Assembly (NCBI RefSeq): GCF_000430765.1
Contig: NZ_AUMQ01000043.1
Span: 1-42,800 of the forward strand
Direction of reading: 5' to 3'
DNA length: 42,800 nucleotides
Source: Peribacillus kribbensis DSM 17871
GTDB taxonomy: Bacteria > Bacillota > Bacilli > Bacillales > DSM-1321
The position numbers and the translations under genes are program-made. The stretch's first letter is position 1. The number at the start of each line of letters is the position of its first letter. The notes under the pieces were generated by a model. The model searched no databases, was not told the DNA's origin, and saw only the letters and a list, made by a program, of their open reading frames with translations. Of this stretch, positions 31,570 to 39,308 are shown piece by piece.

Positions 31570-31764
31570 GAGCAAAATTGAGGGGTACTGGAGCAAAAAA
31601 GACCATAGCCTGAGCAAAAAACTGGGTTGGCGGAGCAAAACCAGGTGGATCTGGAGCAAACACCTCTCAGCGATGAGCAAAAAAACCGGGTGGAGCAAAA
31701 AAGCGGGGCAGCGGAGCAAAAAAGGGGTTAGCCTGAGCAAAAACCGAGGACAACGGACCAAACT
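31570..31764. repeat. 21-bp-period GAGCAAAA array
   Basis: GAGCAAA starts at 31570, 31591, 31612, 31633, 31654, 31675, 31693, 31714 and 31735, with a decayed tenth copy (GGACCAAAC) at 31756. The spacing is 21 bp except one 18-bp step. Sequence between the cores varies. The array lies between the ends of two convergent genes and beside their terminators. Because 21 is a multiple of three, long open frames exist on both strands (31433-32113 plus, 31411-31926 minus); neither has a ribosome site and I call neither a gene. Confidence 0.85.
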
Positions 31765-31801
31765 TCCAACCCAGCACAATCCCCATATAAAAAAACCCCA
31801 C

Positions 31802-31825
31802 AAAAAAAGGAGGCCGCAGCCTCCC
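31802..31825 (-). terminator. Intrinsic terminator after the tagB-like gene
   Basis: On the minus strand GGAGGCTGCGGCCTCC forms the hairpin and is followed by seven U. Confidence 0.88.
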
Positions 31826-31828
31826 TTA

Positions 31829-33001
31829 TCAATCCCTATCCTTAAACAGAAACTCAACCAAATTCCTGCTGGAGTTTCCCCGCGAATAGGTATTCCATTT
31901 TTCTTTGTATTCGATGATTTTTGCAAGGTCCCAGGAGTTCTGGTTGATTACTTCGATGATTTCAGCGGTGGAGCTGACGATCGGTCCGGGCATGGATGTT
32001 TGGTAGTCTTCCCAGAAGCCCCGTTCTTTTGTGTAGTCCTCCAGGTCGTAGGAGTAAAAGATCATGGGTTTCCCCAAAATGGAATATTCAAATGGGATGG
32101 ACGAGTAATCTGAGATCAGCAGGTCGGTGATGAGCAGGAGCTCGTTTATGTCCCTGTGACCGGACAGGTTGTAAAGGAATCCTGGGTAGCTTTGTTCATC
32201 CAGCTCTGCGGCAATCACTGCTGGATGAAGTTTTAATAGTAAAACACAGCCTTGGTCTGCGAGTGCTTCGTGCATCTGCCGGACATCCAGTGCCAGCTTT
32301 CTGGATGTGAGGTCGCTGTCCCTGTAGGTGGGTGCGTAGAGGATCACCCTTTTACCCTGGAATTCAGGATACTCACGATAGAGGTTCTGGATGACAGCTG
32401 TTTTTTCTATTTCATTATAGAAAAAGTCAGTGCGCGGCACTCCGGTTCTGATCAGGCTGGAATCCGGGGATCCGAAGCTTTCTTTGAAGATATCTGCCAT
32501 GATTTCAGATCCGACCGGGATGTATTGGAACTCTTTGTAGACTTGTTTGAATCGGTCTCTTGCCCTCCTGCTTCTGTCTTTGATGGAGGGATCTTTGAGC
32601 CCGAATTGTTTGATGGCGCCAGCTGCATGCCAGACCTGGACCCGTTTTACCTGGGGCCGGAAGGAGGCAGCTGAAAGAAAGGCGAAATAGTTGTCCACTA
32701 TAATAATAGAAGAAGTCGCCAAATGGTAGATGGATGCAAAAAAGTGGGCGATATTCTTGCTTCCGTAATTAAAGACGATGGTATTCCCATCGTCTTTAAG
32801 GTCTGCTCTGGAGTTTTTCGTATTCAGGAATACGGTTTTATACGGGATTTTCTGCGCCTTCATTTCATGTAAGACATATAAGCAGTTGTCTCCGAAGGAT
32901 GAAACAAAGACTGCTTTCTTTTGTAAGGGAAAGCAGCGGAAAATCAGGAAAAGAATTCTGAATACGAGCAGGTAGAGGCTGATTGCAGCTTCTCTAGCCA
33001 T
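31829..33001 (-). CDS. tagB: CDP-glycerol glycerophosphotransferase (TagB-like)
   Basis: The 390-residue protein is a Glyphos_transf family enzyme. Visible motifs: QVWHAAGAIKQFGLKD (the catalytic WH.G..K region), GVPRTDFFY, VILYAPTYRDS, LLKLHPAV and LLISDYSSIPFEYSILGKPMIFY. The short N terminus (LYLLVFRILFLIFRCFPLQ) is an amphipathic or hydrophobic membrane-binding segment. TagB adds the first glycerol-phosphate from CDP-glycerol to the ManNAc-GlcNAc linkage unit. ATG 33001 overlaps the end of tagD by 8 bp, so translation is probably coupled: the cell makes substrate and primase together. The assignment to TagB rather than another family member rests on size and context. Confidence 0.8.
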   Translation of the reverse strand: MAREAAISLYLLVFRILFLIFRCFPLQKKAVFVSSFGDNCLYVLHEMKAQKIPYKTVFLNTKNSRADLKDDGNTIVFNYGSKNIAHFFASIYHLATSSIIIVDNYFAFLSAASFRPQVKRVQVWHAAGAIKQFGLKDPSIKDRSRRARDRFKQVYKEFQYIPVGSEIMADIFKESFGSPDSSLIRTGVPRTDFFYNEIEKTAVIQNLYREYPEFQGKRVILYAPTYRDSDLTSRKLALDVRQMHEALADQGCVLLLKLHPAVIAAELDEQSYPGFLYNLSGHRDINELLLITDLLISDYSSIPFEYSILGKPMIFYSYDLEDYTKERGFWEDYQTSMPGPIVSSTAEIIEVINQNSWDLAKIIEYKEKWNTYSRGNSSRNLVEFLFKDRD

Positions 33002-33389
33002 TTACCTTCAGAAGGTCTTTTTTAATTTTAGTAGTAGAAATGCCCACAGTCCGCGGCAGATAGACTACTTCGCAATACTCTTTTAATTCGTCGAATTTGC
33101 CTTCCCAGTCATCGCCCATAACAAAGATATCGACGCCTTCGCGGATGATATCATCCTTTTTCTGCTCCCAATTTTCTTCAGGGATTACCTCATCTACGTA
33201 ACGGATGGATTCAAGGATTTTCTTGCGGTTTTCAAAGCTGTGGTACGCTTTTTTATTTTTAATGTCATTAAATTCATCTGTAGAAATGGCAACAATCAAG
33301 TAATCTCCTAAAGCCTTAGCTCGCTGGAGAAGATTGATATGACCCCAATGAAGGAGATCAAAGGTGCCGTAGGTAATTACTTTTTTCAT
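32994..33389 (-). CDS. tagD: Glycerol-3-phosphate cytidylyltransferase TagD
   Basis: The 131-residue enzyme makes CDP-glycerol from CTP and glycerol-3-phosphate for wall teichoic acid. The nucleotidyltransferase signature GTFDLLHWGHINLLQRA (HxGH) is at residues 8-24, and the region DIFVMGDDWEGKFD is intact. The RTEGIS-type motif near the C terminus reads RTVGISTTKIK here, with Val115 in place of the usual Glu. Length equals TagD of B. subtilis (129 aa) closely. ATG 33389 has AGGAGG upstream. It is the first gene of the leftward unit tagD-tagB and diverges from the tagF-like gene. Confidence 0.92.
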   Translation of the reverse strand: MKKVITYGTFDLLHWGHINLLQRAKALGDYLIVAISTDEFNDIKNKKAYHSFENRKKILESIRYVDEVIPEENWEQKKDDIIREGVDIFVMGDDWEGKFDELKEYCEVVYLPRTVGISTTKIKKDLLKVNG

Positions 33390-33856
33390 TTGAATTCCTC
33401 CTGCCCAACAATAATTACTATTTATTTTTCAGGTCCATTCATGACAATATGCGACATTTGGAAGGATGGGTGCGTTCCTATAGTTTTAAGATACCTATAG
33501 CCCGGTCCCTGTATAATTAAACAAAAATATATCCATAAAATCTTTACATAAATGATATTTTACTTGTTTTTAAGTTTACATACAAGTAAATACCGGTTCA
33601 TTTTGTGGTTTTAGCAAGAAAATTGCTGGAAGCTTAATCAATAATTTCATGCTTTCGCTGACAGTTCTCCACATATTTCGCTATAAAAAGGGTGTTATTG
33701 CTAGTCTTCCCCTGAGCGGTGTCTGAATACCTGCTATATATATGCAAAACCCGCTGGTTTGCATGGGTGGTGTTCTTCCTGAGAGGCGAGATATTTTTAT
33801 TAATTTTATGTTAAGATAACTATAAGGAAAAATGTTTTGGCAGGAAGGATATGCAG
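33390..33856. promoter_or_regulatory. Divergent promoter region of the teichoic acid genes
   Basis: This 467-bp region must drive tagD-tagB leftwards and the tagF-like and tagA genes rightwards. TTTACA at 33543-33548, TTTACT at 33559-33564 and TTTACA at 33575-33580 have exact 16-bp spacing; TTTACTTG (33559-33566) also pairs with CAAGTAAA (33583-33590). An AGCAA-GAAAA-TTGCT hairpin lies at about 33613-33627. TATAAT occurs at about 33510. No open frame with a ribosome site is seen. Confidence 0.5.
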
Positions 33857-35119
33857 ATGGAAACAGCGGCAGATAAAAAACCAACAAATAATAAGTTGTC
33901 TTTAGCGGCATCCTTAAAAAGAAAAGCAGGTTCACTCGCATCACGGGTGTTTAAAATGATCTTTAAGTTCTCCGGGAAGCTTCCGGTTAAAAAGGACGTG
34001 GTCATTTTTGAGAGTTTTCTTGGAAAGCAGTACAGCTGTAATCCAAGGGCTATATACGAGTATCTAAAGGAAAACCATCCAGAGTATAACATGATCTGGA
34101 GTGTGGATAAGCGTTATTCCAAAGAATTCGATGAACGGGGCATCCCTTATTACCGGCGCCTTTCATTGAAGTGGATGCTGAATGTCCCAAGGGCGGCAGT
34201 CTGGGTTTCCAACAGCAGGATGCCTTTATGGATCCCAAAGCCTGAGCATACAGTGTATCTGCAGACCTGGCATGGAACTCCATTGAAGAAGCTCGCGGCT
34301 GATATGAAGGAAGTGCACATGCCCGGCACCGAAACCGATAAATACAAGAAAAATTTTATTGCGGAAGCAAGCAAATGGGATAATCTCATCTCTCCCAACC
34401 CGTATTCCACAGAGATTTTTTCAAGAGCCTTCCAGGTTCCGCAGGAAAAAATCATTGAGTCCGGCTATCCGAGAAATGACATCCTTTATAAAGGAAATAC
34501 CCCTGAAAAGATCCAAGAGATTAAAAACCGCATCGGAATTCCAGCCGGAAAGAAGGTTATCCTTTATGCCCCTACCTGGAGGGATGACCAGTTCTATTCT
34601 ATAGGCCGTTATAAGTTCGATTTGCAGTTGGATCTGAACCAAATGAAGCAGGAGCTGGGCGATGAGTATGTCGTTCTGTTAAGGCTTCACTATTTGATTG
34701 CGGAGGATCTGGATCTTTCTCCATATGAAGGCTTTGCTTATAATCTGTCCAAGCATGGCGATATCAATGAGCTTTATTTGATTTCTGATCTGCTGGTTAC
34801 CGATTATTCGTCTGTATTTTTTGACTTTGCCAATTTGAACCGTCCAATGCTGTTTTATGTGTATGACATAGACAGCTACAGGGACAAGCTGAGAGGGTTT
34901 TATTTTGACTTTGAATCCCAGTCTCCGGGTCCTCTTGTGAAGACGACAGGAGAGCTGATCCAAGCCATTCGGGGAGTCGAAGCAAGGGGCTTTGAACCTG
35001 ATCCATTTATGGAGGAGTTTTATAACCGCTTCTGCAGCCTTGAGGACGGAAATGCTTCACAGCGGGTAGTGGAGAAGGTCTTTGCTCCCTCGAAAAGAGA
35101 AAGCCGTATGCGCGGCTGA
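33857..35119 (+). CDS. CDP-glycerol glycerophosphotransferase, short TagF-like
   Basis: The 420-residue protein has the Glyphos_transf domain: VVIFESFLGKQYSCNPRAIY, LQTWHGTPLKKLAADM (catalytic His region), SGYPRNDILY, VILYAPTWRDDQF, LLRLHYLI and LLVTDYSSVFFDFANLNRPM. These phrases resemble the C-terminal polymerase half of TagF more than TagB, but the protein lacks TagF's N-terminal extension of about 300 residues. It may extend the poly(glycerol-phosphate) chain or add one or a few units. I chose ATG 33857, which is 8 nt from AGGAAGG (33842-33848), over ATG 33851, only 2 nt away. A terminator separates it from tagA. Confidence 0.83.
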   Translation: METAADKKPTNNKLSLAASLKRKAGSLASRVFKMIFKFSGKLPVKKDVVIFESFLGKQYSCNPRAIYEYLKENHPEYNMIWSVDKRYSKEFDERGIPYYRRLSLKWMLNVPRAAVWVSNSRMPLWIPKPEHTVYLQTWHGTPLKKLAADMKEVHMPGTETDKYKKNFIAEASKWDNLISPNPYSTEIFSRAFQVPQEKIIESGYPRNDILYKGNTPEKIQEIKNRIGIPAGKKVILYAPTWRDDQFYSIGRYKFDLQLDLNQMKQELGDEYVVLLRLHYLIAEDLDLSPYEGFAYNLSKHGDINELYLISDLLVTDYSSVFFDFANLNRPMLFYVYDIDSYRDKLRGFYFDFESQSPGPLVKTTGELIQAIRGVEARGFEPDPFMEEFYNRFCSLEDGNASQRVVEKVFAPSKRESRMRG

Positions 35120-35147
35120 GCTGGTCCGCCTGCGGCTGGCTTTTTTT
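35118..35147 (+). terminator. Intrinsic terminator after the tagF-like gene
   Basis: AGCTGGTC and GGCTGGCT pair with several G-U pairs around a 7-nt loop, followed by seven U; the hairpin begins at the stop codon. Confidence 0.6.
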
Positions 35148-35178
35148 ACAGGAAATAAGGAAAAAGGATGAAAATGAT

Positions 35179-35907
35179 TTGGATGCACATCGAGTTACCA
35201 TATTAGACATCCCCTTTATAGGAGGCACCAGGGAGCAGTTTATTCAAAAAGAGCTCCTGCCGAGAATAGAACACAAGGAAAAATGCTTCATCGTTACAGC
35301 CAACCCGGAAATTGTTGAGTTCGCCGTGTCAGATGAGGACTATAAAAAGCTTGTATTATCTGCGGACTTCGTTGTCCCGGACGGAATCGGAATCATTGTG
35401 GCCTCCAAAATGATCGGCCAGCCTCTTGAAGAAAGGATCACAGGGTTCGATATCCTGAATGATCTGCTGGCTCTCGCCGACAGAAAATCTCTCAGCGTAT
35501 ACATGCTGGGTGCGCAGGAGCATGTGATTCAGAAGGCTGCCTGGAAAGTAAAAGAGCTTTATCCTCATTTAAAGCTGGCAGGATTTCATCATGGCTTCTT
35601 TAATTTAGAAGACGATTCCTTTGCCAGGGAGATAGCGGAGCTTAAGCCGGATTTAATCTTTGTGGCTACAGGGGCTCCAAGACAGGAAAAATGGATCGCA
35701 GCCCATATGGATAAATTTGATAAAGGAATTTTCATGGGAGTGGGCGGATGCTTTGACATCCTCGCCGGCGAGGTGAAAGGAGCTCCGGAATCCTGGAAAA
35801 GGCTGCATGCCGAATGGCTCTACCGCCTGCTGCGCCAGCCTACAAGATGGAAGAGGATGCTCGCCATTCCGCGTTTCCTCCTCAGGGTGGCTAAAAACAG
35901 GCCATAA
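35179..35907 (+). CDS. tagA: N-acetylmannosaminyltransferase TagA
   Basis: The 242-residue enzyme is a WecB/TagA/CpsF glycosyltransferase. It adds ManNAc from UDP-ManNAc to undecaprenyl-PP-GlcNAc, the second step of wall teichoic acid synthesis. Key phrases: TANPEIVEFAVSDEDYKKLV, DFVVPDGIGIIVASKM (the catalytic Asp region), RITGFDILNDLL, VATGAPRQEKWI and GVGGCFDILAGEVKGAPES. A C-terminal basic helix region (LYRLLRQPTRWKRMLAIPRF) fits membrane contact. Start TTG 35179 lies 8 nt after AAAAAGGATG (35163-35170). It may be read through from the tagF-like gene. Confidence 0.92.
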   Translation: MDAHRVTILDIPFIGGTREQFIQKELLPRIEHKEKCFIVTANPEIVEFAVSDEDYKKLVLSADFVVPDGIGIIVASKMIGQPLEERITGFDILNDLLALADRKSLSVYMLGAQEHVIQKAAWKVKELYPHLKLAGFHHGFFNLEDDSFAREIAELKPDLIFVATGAPRQEKWIAAHMDKFDKGIFMGVGGCFDILAGEVKGAPESWKRLHAEWLYRLLRQPTRWKRMLAIPRFLLRVAKNRP

Positions 35908-36311
35908 AAGCTGTAACTTTCTTGCATAAGGAACGTCTAATTTTAAGAAAAGCATTAAACCTGTCTGTACCCTGCCGATATAAGTGATAGCATCCGACAT
36001 AATGCGCGGATGTTTAGGTTAAGGTAATCTTAAGGTTTCTAAAATAAGCTAAAACCTGCGCTGTTCCTACATAGTAACCGGTCAGAAATCACTAATCCCT
36101 GTAACAAAAAAGACAGGTATATGACAGAACTGGGCGTAATTCTTCAAAATGCTTCATTGTGTAAAATAATCATGGAGAAATATGAAGAAAACCTTTATAA
36201 TGTGTAGTTAGGAAAAGAAAATCCATTATAATTGGTATAAATGACCATGTAATGCAAATATGTTACAGATTGAGAAGATTGGGTATTTATTTTATACATT
36301 GAGGAAAAGAG
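35908..36311. promoter_or_regulatory. Intergenic region with the tagO promoter
   Basis: A weak hairpin CATCCG/CGGATG (35991-36012) with a short U-run may end tagA. TATAAT at 36196-36201 with TGGAGA 17 bp upstream (36173-36178) is a plausible promoter for tagO. Nothing else is seen. Confidence 0.45.
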
Positions 36312-37397
36312 GTGAGTGCCTTGCTATTGCTGTTCGTCTTCTCTGCAGCCCTGATTATTTCGCTGATTGTAACTCCGTTCGTCATTCGTTTTGCACATAA
36401 GGTGGGGGCGACAGACAAGCCTAACAGCCGCAAGGTGCACATCGCGGCCATGCCGTCAGCCGGCGGACTGGCGATCTTTATCAGCTTTATCGCTGTTTTG
36501 TTTTTCGTCCACCCGGATGCACCATATGAGTACAATAAAATCGCCATCATGGCAGGCGCCTTTGTCATTGTACTGGTCGGCCTGCTGGACGATATTTATG
36601 AAATAAAAGCGCGGACCAAGCTCGCGGGCCAGATTGTTGCAGCCCTAATTGTCGTTTACTGGGGCGGCATTCAGGTTGAATATATCAACCTTCCGTTTGA
36701 CGGCCAGCTGGACTTTGGCATCATGAGCATACCGATCACTATCTTCTGGATTGTCGGCATCACCAATACGATCAATCTGATTGATGGTCTTGACGGCCTT
36801 GCAGCCGGTGTCTCCTCCTTTGCCCTTCTCACCATTTCGGGAATGGCCTTGATTAAGGGAGACATGTTCGTTGCTGTAACGGCGCTGATCGTAACGGGAA
36901 GCACCCTTGGCTTCCTGAAATTCAATTTCTTCCCGGCAAAGGTGTTTATGGGGGATACAGGAGCGCTGTTCCTTGGATACATCATCTCTGTACTGTCCCT
37001 GCTGGGTTTCAAAAACGTAACCTTTATTTCATTGGTCGTACCAATCATTATCCTGGGCGTTCCCATCTCTGACACATTCTTTGCGATCATCCGTAGAATT
37101 GTGAATAAGCAGCCGATAGCCGCACCGGATAAATCACATCTTCATCACTGCCTGTTAAGGGTAGGATTCAGCCATAAGCAGACCGTGCTTCTCATCTATG
37201 CACTTGCTGCATCTTTCGGACTTGCCGCTTTAATATTCTCGATGTCCACAGTATGGGGAGCCATCCTCTTCGTTGCCATCCTGGTCATCGCAATCGAAAT
37301 ATTCGTAGAAAAAATAGGCCTGGTAAGCCACGATTATAAGCCGCTGCTAAAAATGCTGAGCGCAAGCAAAGGCGTAAACGCAAAAGACCGACCGTAA
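36312..37397 (+). CDS. tagO: Undecaprenyl-phosphate GlcNAc-1-phosphate transferase TagO
   Basis: The 361-residue integral membrane protein (about ten or eleven helices) is a WecA/MraY-family enzyme that starts wall teichoic acid synthesis by moving GlcNAc-1-phosphate onto undecaprenyl phosphate. Motifs: DKPNSRKVHIAAMPSAGGLA, VGLLDDIYEIKARTKLAGQ (DD motif), TNTINLIDGLDGLAAGVS (NxxNxxDGxDGLA), FMGDTGALFLGY and the HLHHCLLRVGF loop typical of the GlcNAc branch. GTG 36312 (GAGG 7 nt upstream) and TTG 36321 (AGAGGTGA upstream) are both possible starts. It is followed by a terminator and stands alone. Confidence 0.93.
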   Translation: MSALLLLFVFSAALIISLIVTPFVIRFAHKVGATDKPNSRKVHIAAMPSAGGLAIFISFIAVLFFVHPDAPYEYNKIAIMAGAFVIVLVGLLDDIYEIKARTKLAGQIVAALIVVYWGGIQVEYINLPFDGQLDFGIMSIPITIFWIVGITNTINLIDGLDGLAAGVSSFALLTISGMALIKGDMFVAVTALIVTGSTLGFLKFNFFPAKVFMGDTGALFLGYIISVLSLLGFKNVTFISLVVPIIILGVPISDTFFAIIRRIVNKQPIAAPDKSHLHHCLLRVGFSHKQTVLLIYALAASFGLAALIFSMSTVWGAILFVAILVIAIEIFVEKIGLVSHDYKPLLKMLSASKGVNAKDRP

Positions 37398-37427
37398 AAC
37401 CCTGGCCCTTGGCCGGGGTTTTTTTGC
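37394..37427 (+). terminator. Intrinsic terminator after tagO
   Basis: AACCCTGGCC and GGCCGGGGTT pair with one mismatch around a CTT loop, followed by a U-run. Confidence 0.9.
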
Positions 37428-37601
37428 CTTTAAAAAACACATATTAGTGTTTCCTGATTTCTTCATTATTATACATCGAGCAGGGAGGATCAATTCGGAT
37501 AAGGTCAAGCGCTGAGATCAAAGCCTGTCCGGAAGAGAACGCCATCACCCCTAAAAAATAATGGGCTCTTCTATCAAAATACAACAATCTAAATATATTC
37601 A

Positions 37602-37660
37602 TTGTAATTTTCCAAAGAAAGCACTATCATGGAGATAAGATAATTAATTAATTTAATTAA
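37602..37660 (+). promoter_or_regulatory. galT promoter with candidate operator
   Basis: TTGTAA (37602-37607), a 17-bp spacer and TATCAT (37625-37630) form a promoter. About 17 bp after the -10 lies the 13-bp palindrome TTAATTTAATTAA (37648-37660). The same palindrome, followed by a similar GAAA..TATTA context, occurs before galK at 39250-39262. Confidence 0.6.
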
Positions 37661-37692
37661 GTTTGAAATATTAACAGAAGAGGTGTACGCAG

Positions 37693-39198
37693 ATGACGAT
37701 ATACCAAAATGTTCAGGGGTTGCTTGAATATGGAGTGCAGCAGGGGCTTTTGGAAAGAGAGGATCTGGTATATTCCCGCAACCGTCTGATGGAGCTGCTT
37801 AGGCTGGATGATTGGAGAGATTGTGAGGGGGCTTCAGGGGAACTTCATGAGCTTTTAAATTCGATTTTGAATTGGGCATTTGCCAATAAGCTTCTTGAAA
37901 CAAATACCCTGACTGAACGGGATATTTTTGATACGGAAATCATGAACTGCCTGATGGGGCGTCCGTCTGAGATTGTCAAAGAATTTAGGGAGAATTACAA
38001 GGAAAGTCCGGATAAGGCGACAGACCGATATTATCACCTTTCTCTTGCCTCCAATTATATCCGGAAGGACCGGGTGGCAAAGAATCTTGAATGGAAGACG
38101 CCGACACCGTATGGGGAAATTGATATTACCATCAATTTGTCTAAGCCGGAGAAGGACCCGAAAGAGATTCAGATGTTGAAAAGTGCCCCGCAGAGCTCGT
38201 ATCCTAAGTGTGCATTGTGCAGGGAAAATGAGGGATACAGAGGGAATCTCAGGAATGCGGCCAGGGCGACGCACAGGATCATTCCCCTGTCGCTGAACGA
38301 AGAGAACTGGTTCCTGCAATATTCTCCGTATGTGTATTACAATGAGCACTGCATTGTGTTCAGGGCCGAGCATGTGCCGATGAAAATCAGCGGTGACACG
38401 TTTAAACGCCTGCTCGAGTTTACTGAGCAGTTTCCTCATTATTTTGTCGGATCCAATGCGGATCTGCCGATTGTCGGGGGTTCCATTCTGACTCATGACC
38501 ACTTCCAGGGAGGAAGATATGAGTTTGCGATAGAGCGGGCGGCAACAGAGGAGCCGGCTGTGCTGGAGGCTTTTCCTTCTGTCACGATCTCACGGGTTAA
38601 TTGGCCGATGAGTGTAATCCGGGTCCAGGGGAGCAAGGATGAAGTGAAGCAGGTGACAGAATACATCTGGAGAAGCTGGCAGACGTACAACGATGAAGAA
38701 GCCGGAATCCAGGCATTCAGCGGGGAAATACCGCATAATACGGTGACACCGATTGCCAGGAGGCGCGGAGATCTGTATGAAATGGATGTAGTATTGCGCA
38801 ATAACAGGACATCCAAAGAGCATCCGCATGGCATCTTCCATCCTCATCAGGAGCTGCATCATCTTAAGAAGGAGAACATCGGGCTGATCGAGGTCATGGG
38901 TCTTGCCGTCCTTCCGGGAAGGCTTTCAGAGGAGCTGAAGATCACCTCATACTACCTTGTCGAGCAGCGTCCGAAAGAGAACTGGGACGAGTCGGTGCTT
39001 AAACATTGGGACTGGGCACAGGAAATCCTCAAAAAACATGCAGATATTACTACTGAAAATGTGGAAGGAATCATTCAGGCAGAAGTTGGAGCGGCATTCC
39101 AGACCGTGCTCGAGCATGCGGGAGTCTTTAAACAGACACCGGAAGGAACCCAGGCATTTCAACGGTTCATTCAGCACCTGAAAACTCACTTGAAATAA
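37693..39198 (+). CDS. galT: UDP-glucose--hexose-1-phosphate uridylyltransferase GalT (class II)
   Basis: The 501-residue enzyme swaps UMP between UDP-glucose and galactose-1-phosphate in the Leloir pathway. Its length and sequence (NFLQYS...YNEHCIVFRAEHVPM; LPIVGGSILTHDHFQGGRYEF; GIFHPHQELHHLKKENIGLIEVMG) match the long Firmicute form rather than the 350-residue E. coli form. The HDH region holds the uridylylated histidine. ATG 37693 follows AGAGGTG. It is first in the cluster, before galK, but an intrinsic terminator separates the two. Confidence 0.93.
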   Translation: MTIYQNVQGLLEYGVQQGLLEREDLVYSRNRLMELLRLDDWRDCEGASGELHELLNSILNWAFANKLLETNTLTERDIFDTEIMNCLMGRPSEIVKEFRENYKESPDKATDRYYHLSLASNYIRKDRVAKNLEWKTPTPYGEIDITINLSKPEKDPKEIQMLKSAPQSSYPKCALCRENEGYRGNLRNAARATHRIIPLSLNEENWFLQYSPYVYYNEHCIVFRAEHVPMKISGDTFKRLLEFTEQFPHYFVGSNADLPIVGGSILTHDHFQGGRYEFAIERAATEEPAVLEAFPSVTISRVNWPMSVIRVQGSKDEVKQVTEYIWRSWQTYNDEEAGIQAFSGEIPHNTVTPIARRRGDLYEMDVVLRNNRTSKEHPHGIFHPHQELHHLKKENIGLIEVMGLAVLPGRLSEELKITSYYLVEQRPKENWDESVLKHWDWAQEILKKHADITTENVEGIIQAEVGAAFQTVLEHAGVFKQTPEGTQAFQRFIQHLKTHLK

Positions 39199-39199
39199 G

Positions 39200-39232
39200 G
39201 CAGGGCGCCTCTTTGGGAGGCGGCTGCTTTTG
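39200..39232 (+). terminator. Intrinsic terminator between galT and galK
   Basis: GCAG..CGCCTC and GAGGCG.CTGC pair around TTTGG and are followed by TTTTGATT. With the operator copy at 39250 it suggests that galK has its own start point. Confidence 0.75.
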
Positions 39233-39249
39233 ATTCATAACTTTATTAG

Positions 39250-39262
39250 TTAATTTAATTAA
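39250..39262 (+). promoter_or_regulatory. Second copy of the gal operator candidate, upstream of galK
   Basis: TTAATTTAATTAA, identical to the site before galT; the match extends to TTARTTAATTTAATTAAGT and a following GAAA..TATTA stretch. It lies 46 bp before the galK start. Confidence 0.55.
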
Positions 39263-39308
39263 GTGGAAACTATTACCCTATACATTTTACAAAAGGAGGA
39301 AGGCTGAA

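Noticed and set aside
31411-32113. Long open frames on both strands over the GAGCAAAA array (226 and 171 codons)
   Set aside because: They arise from the 21-bp period, have heptad-like low complexity on either strand, lack ribosome sites, and overlap terminators and the tagB-like gene.
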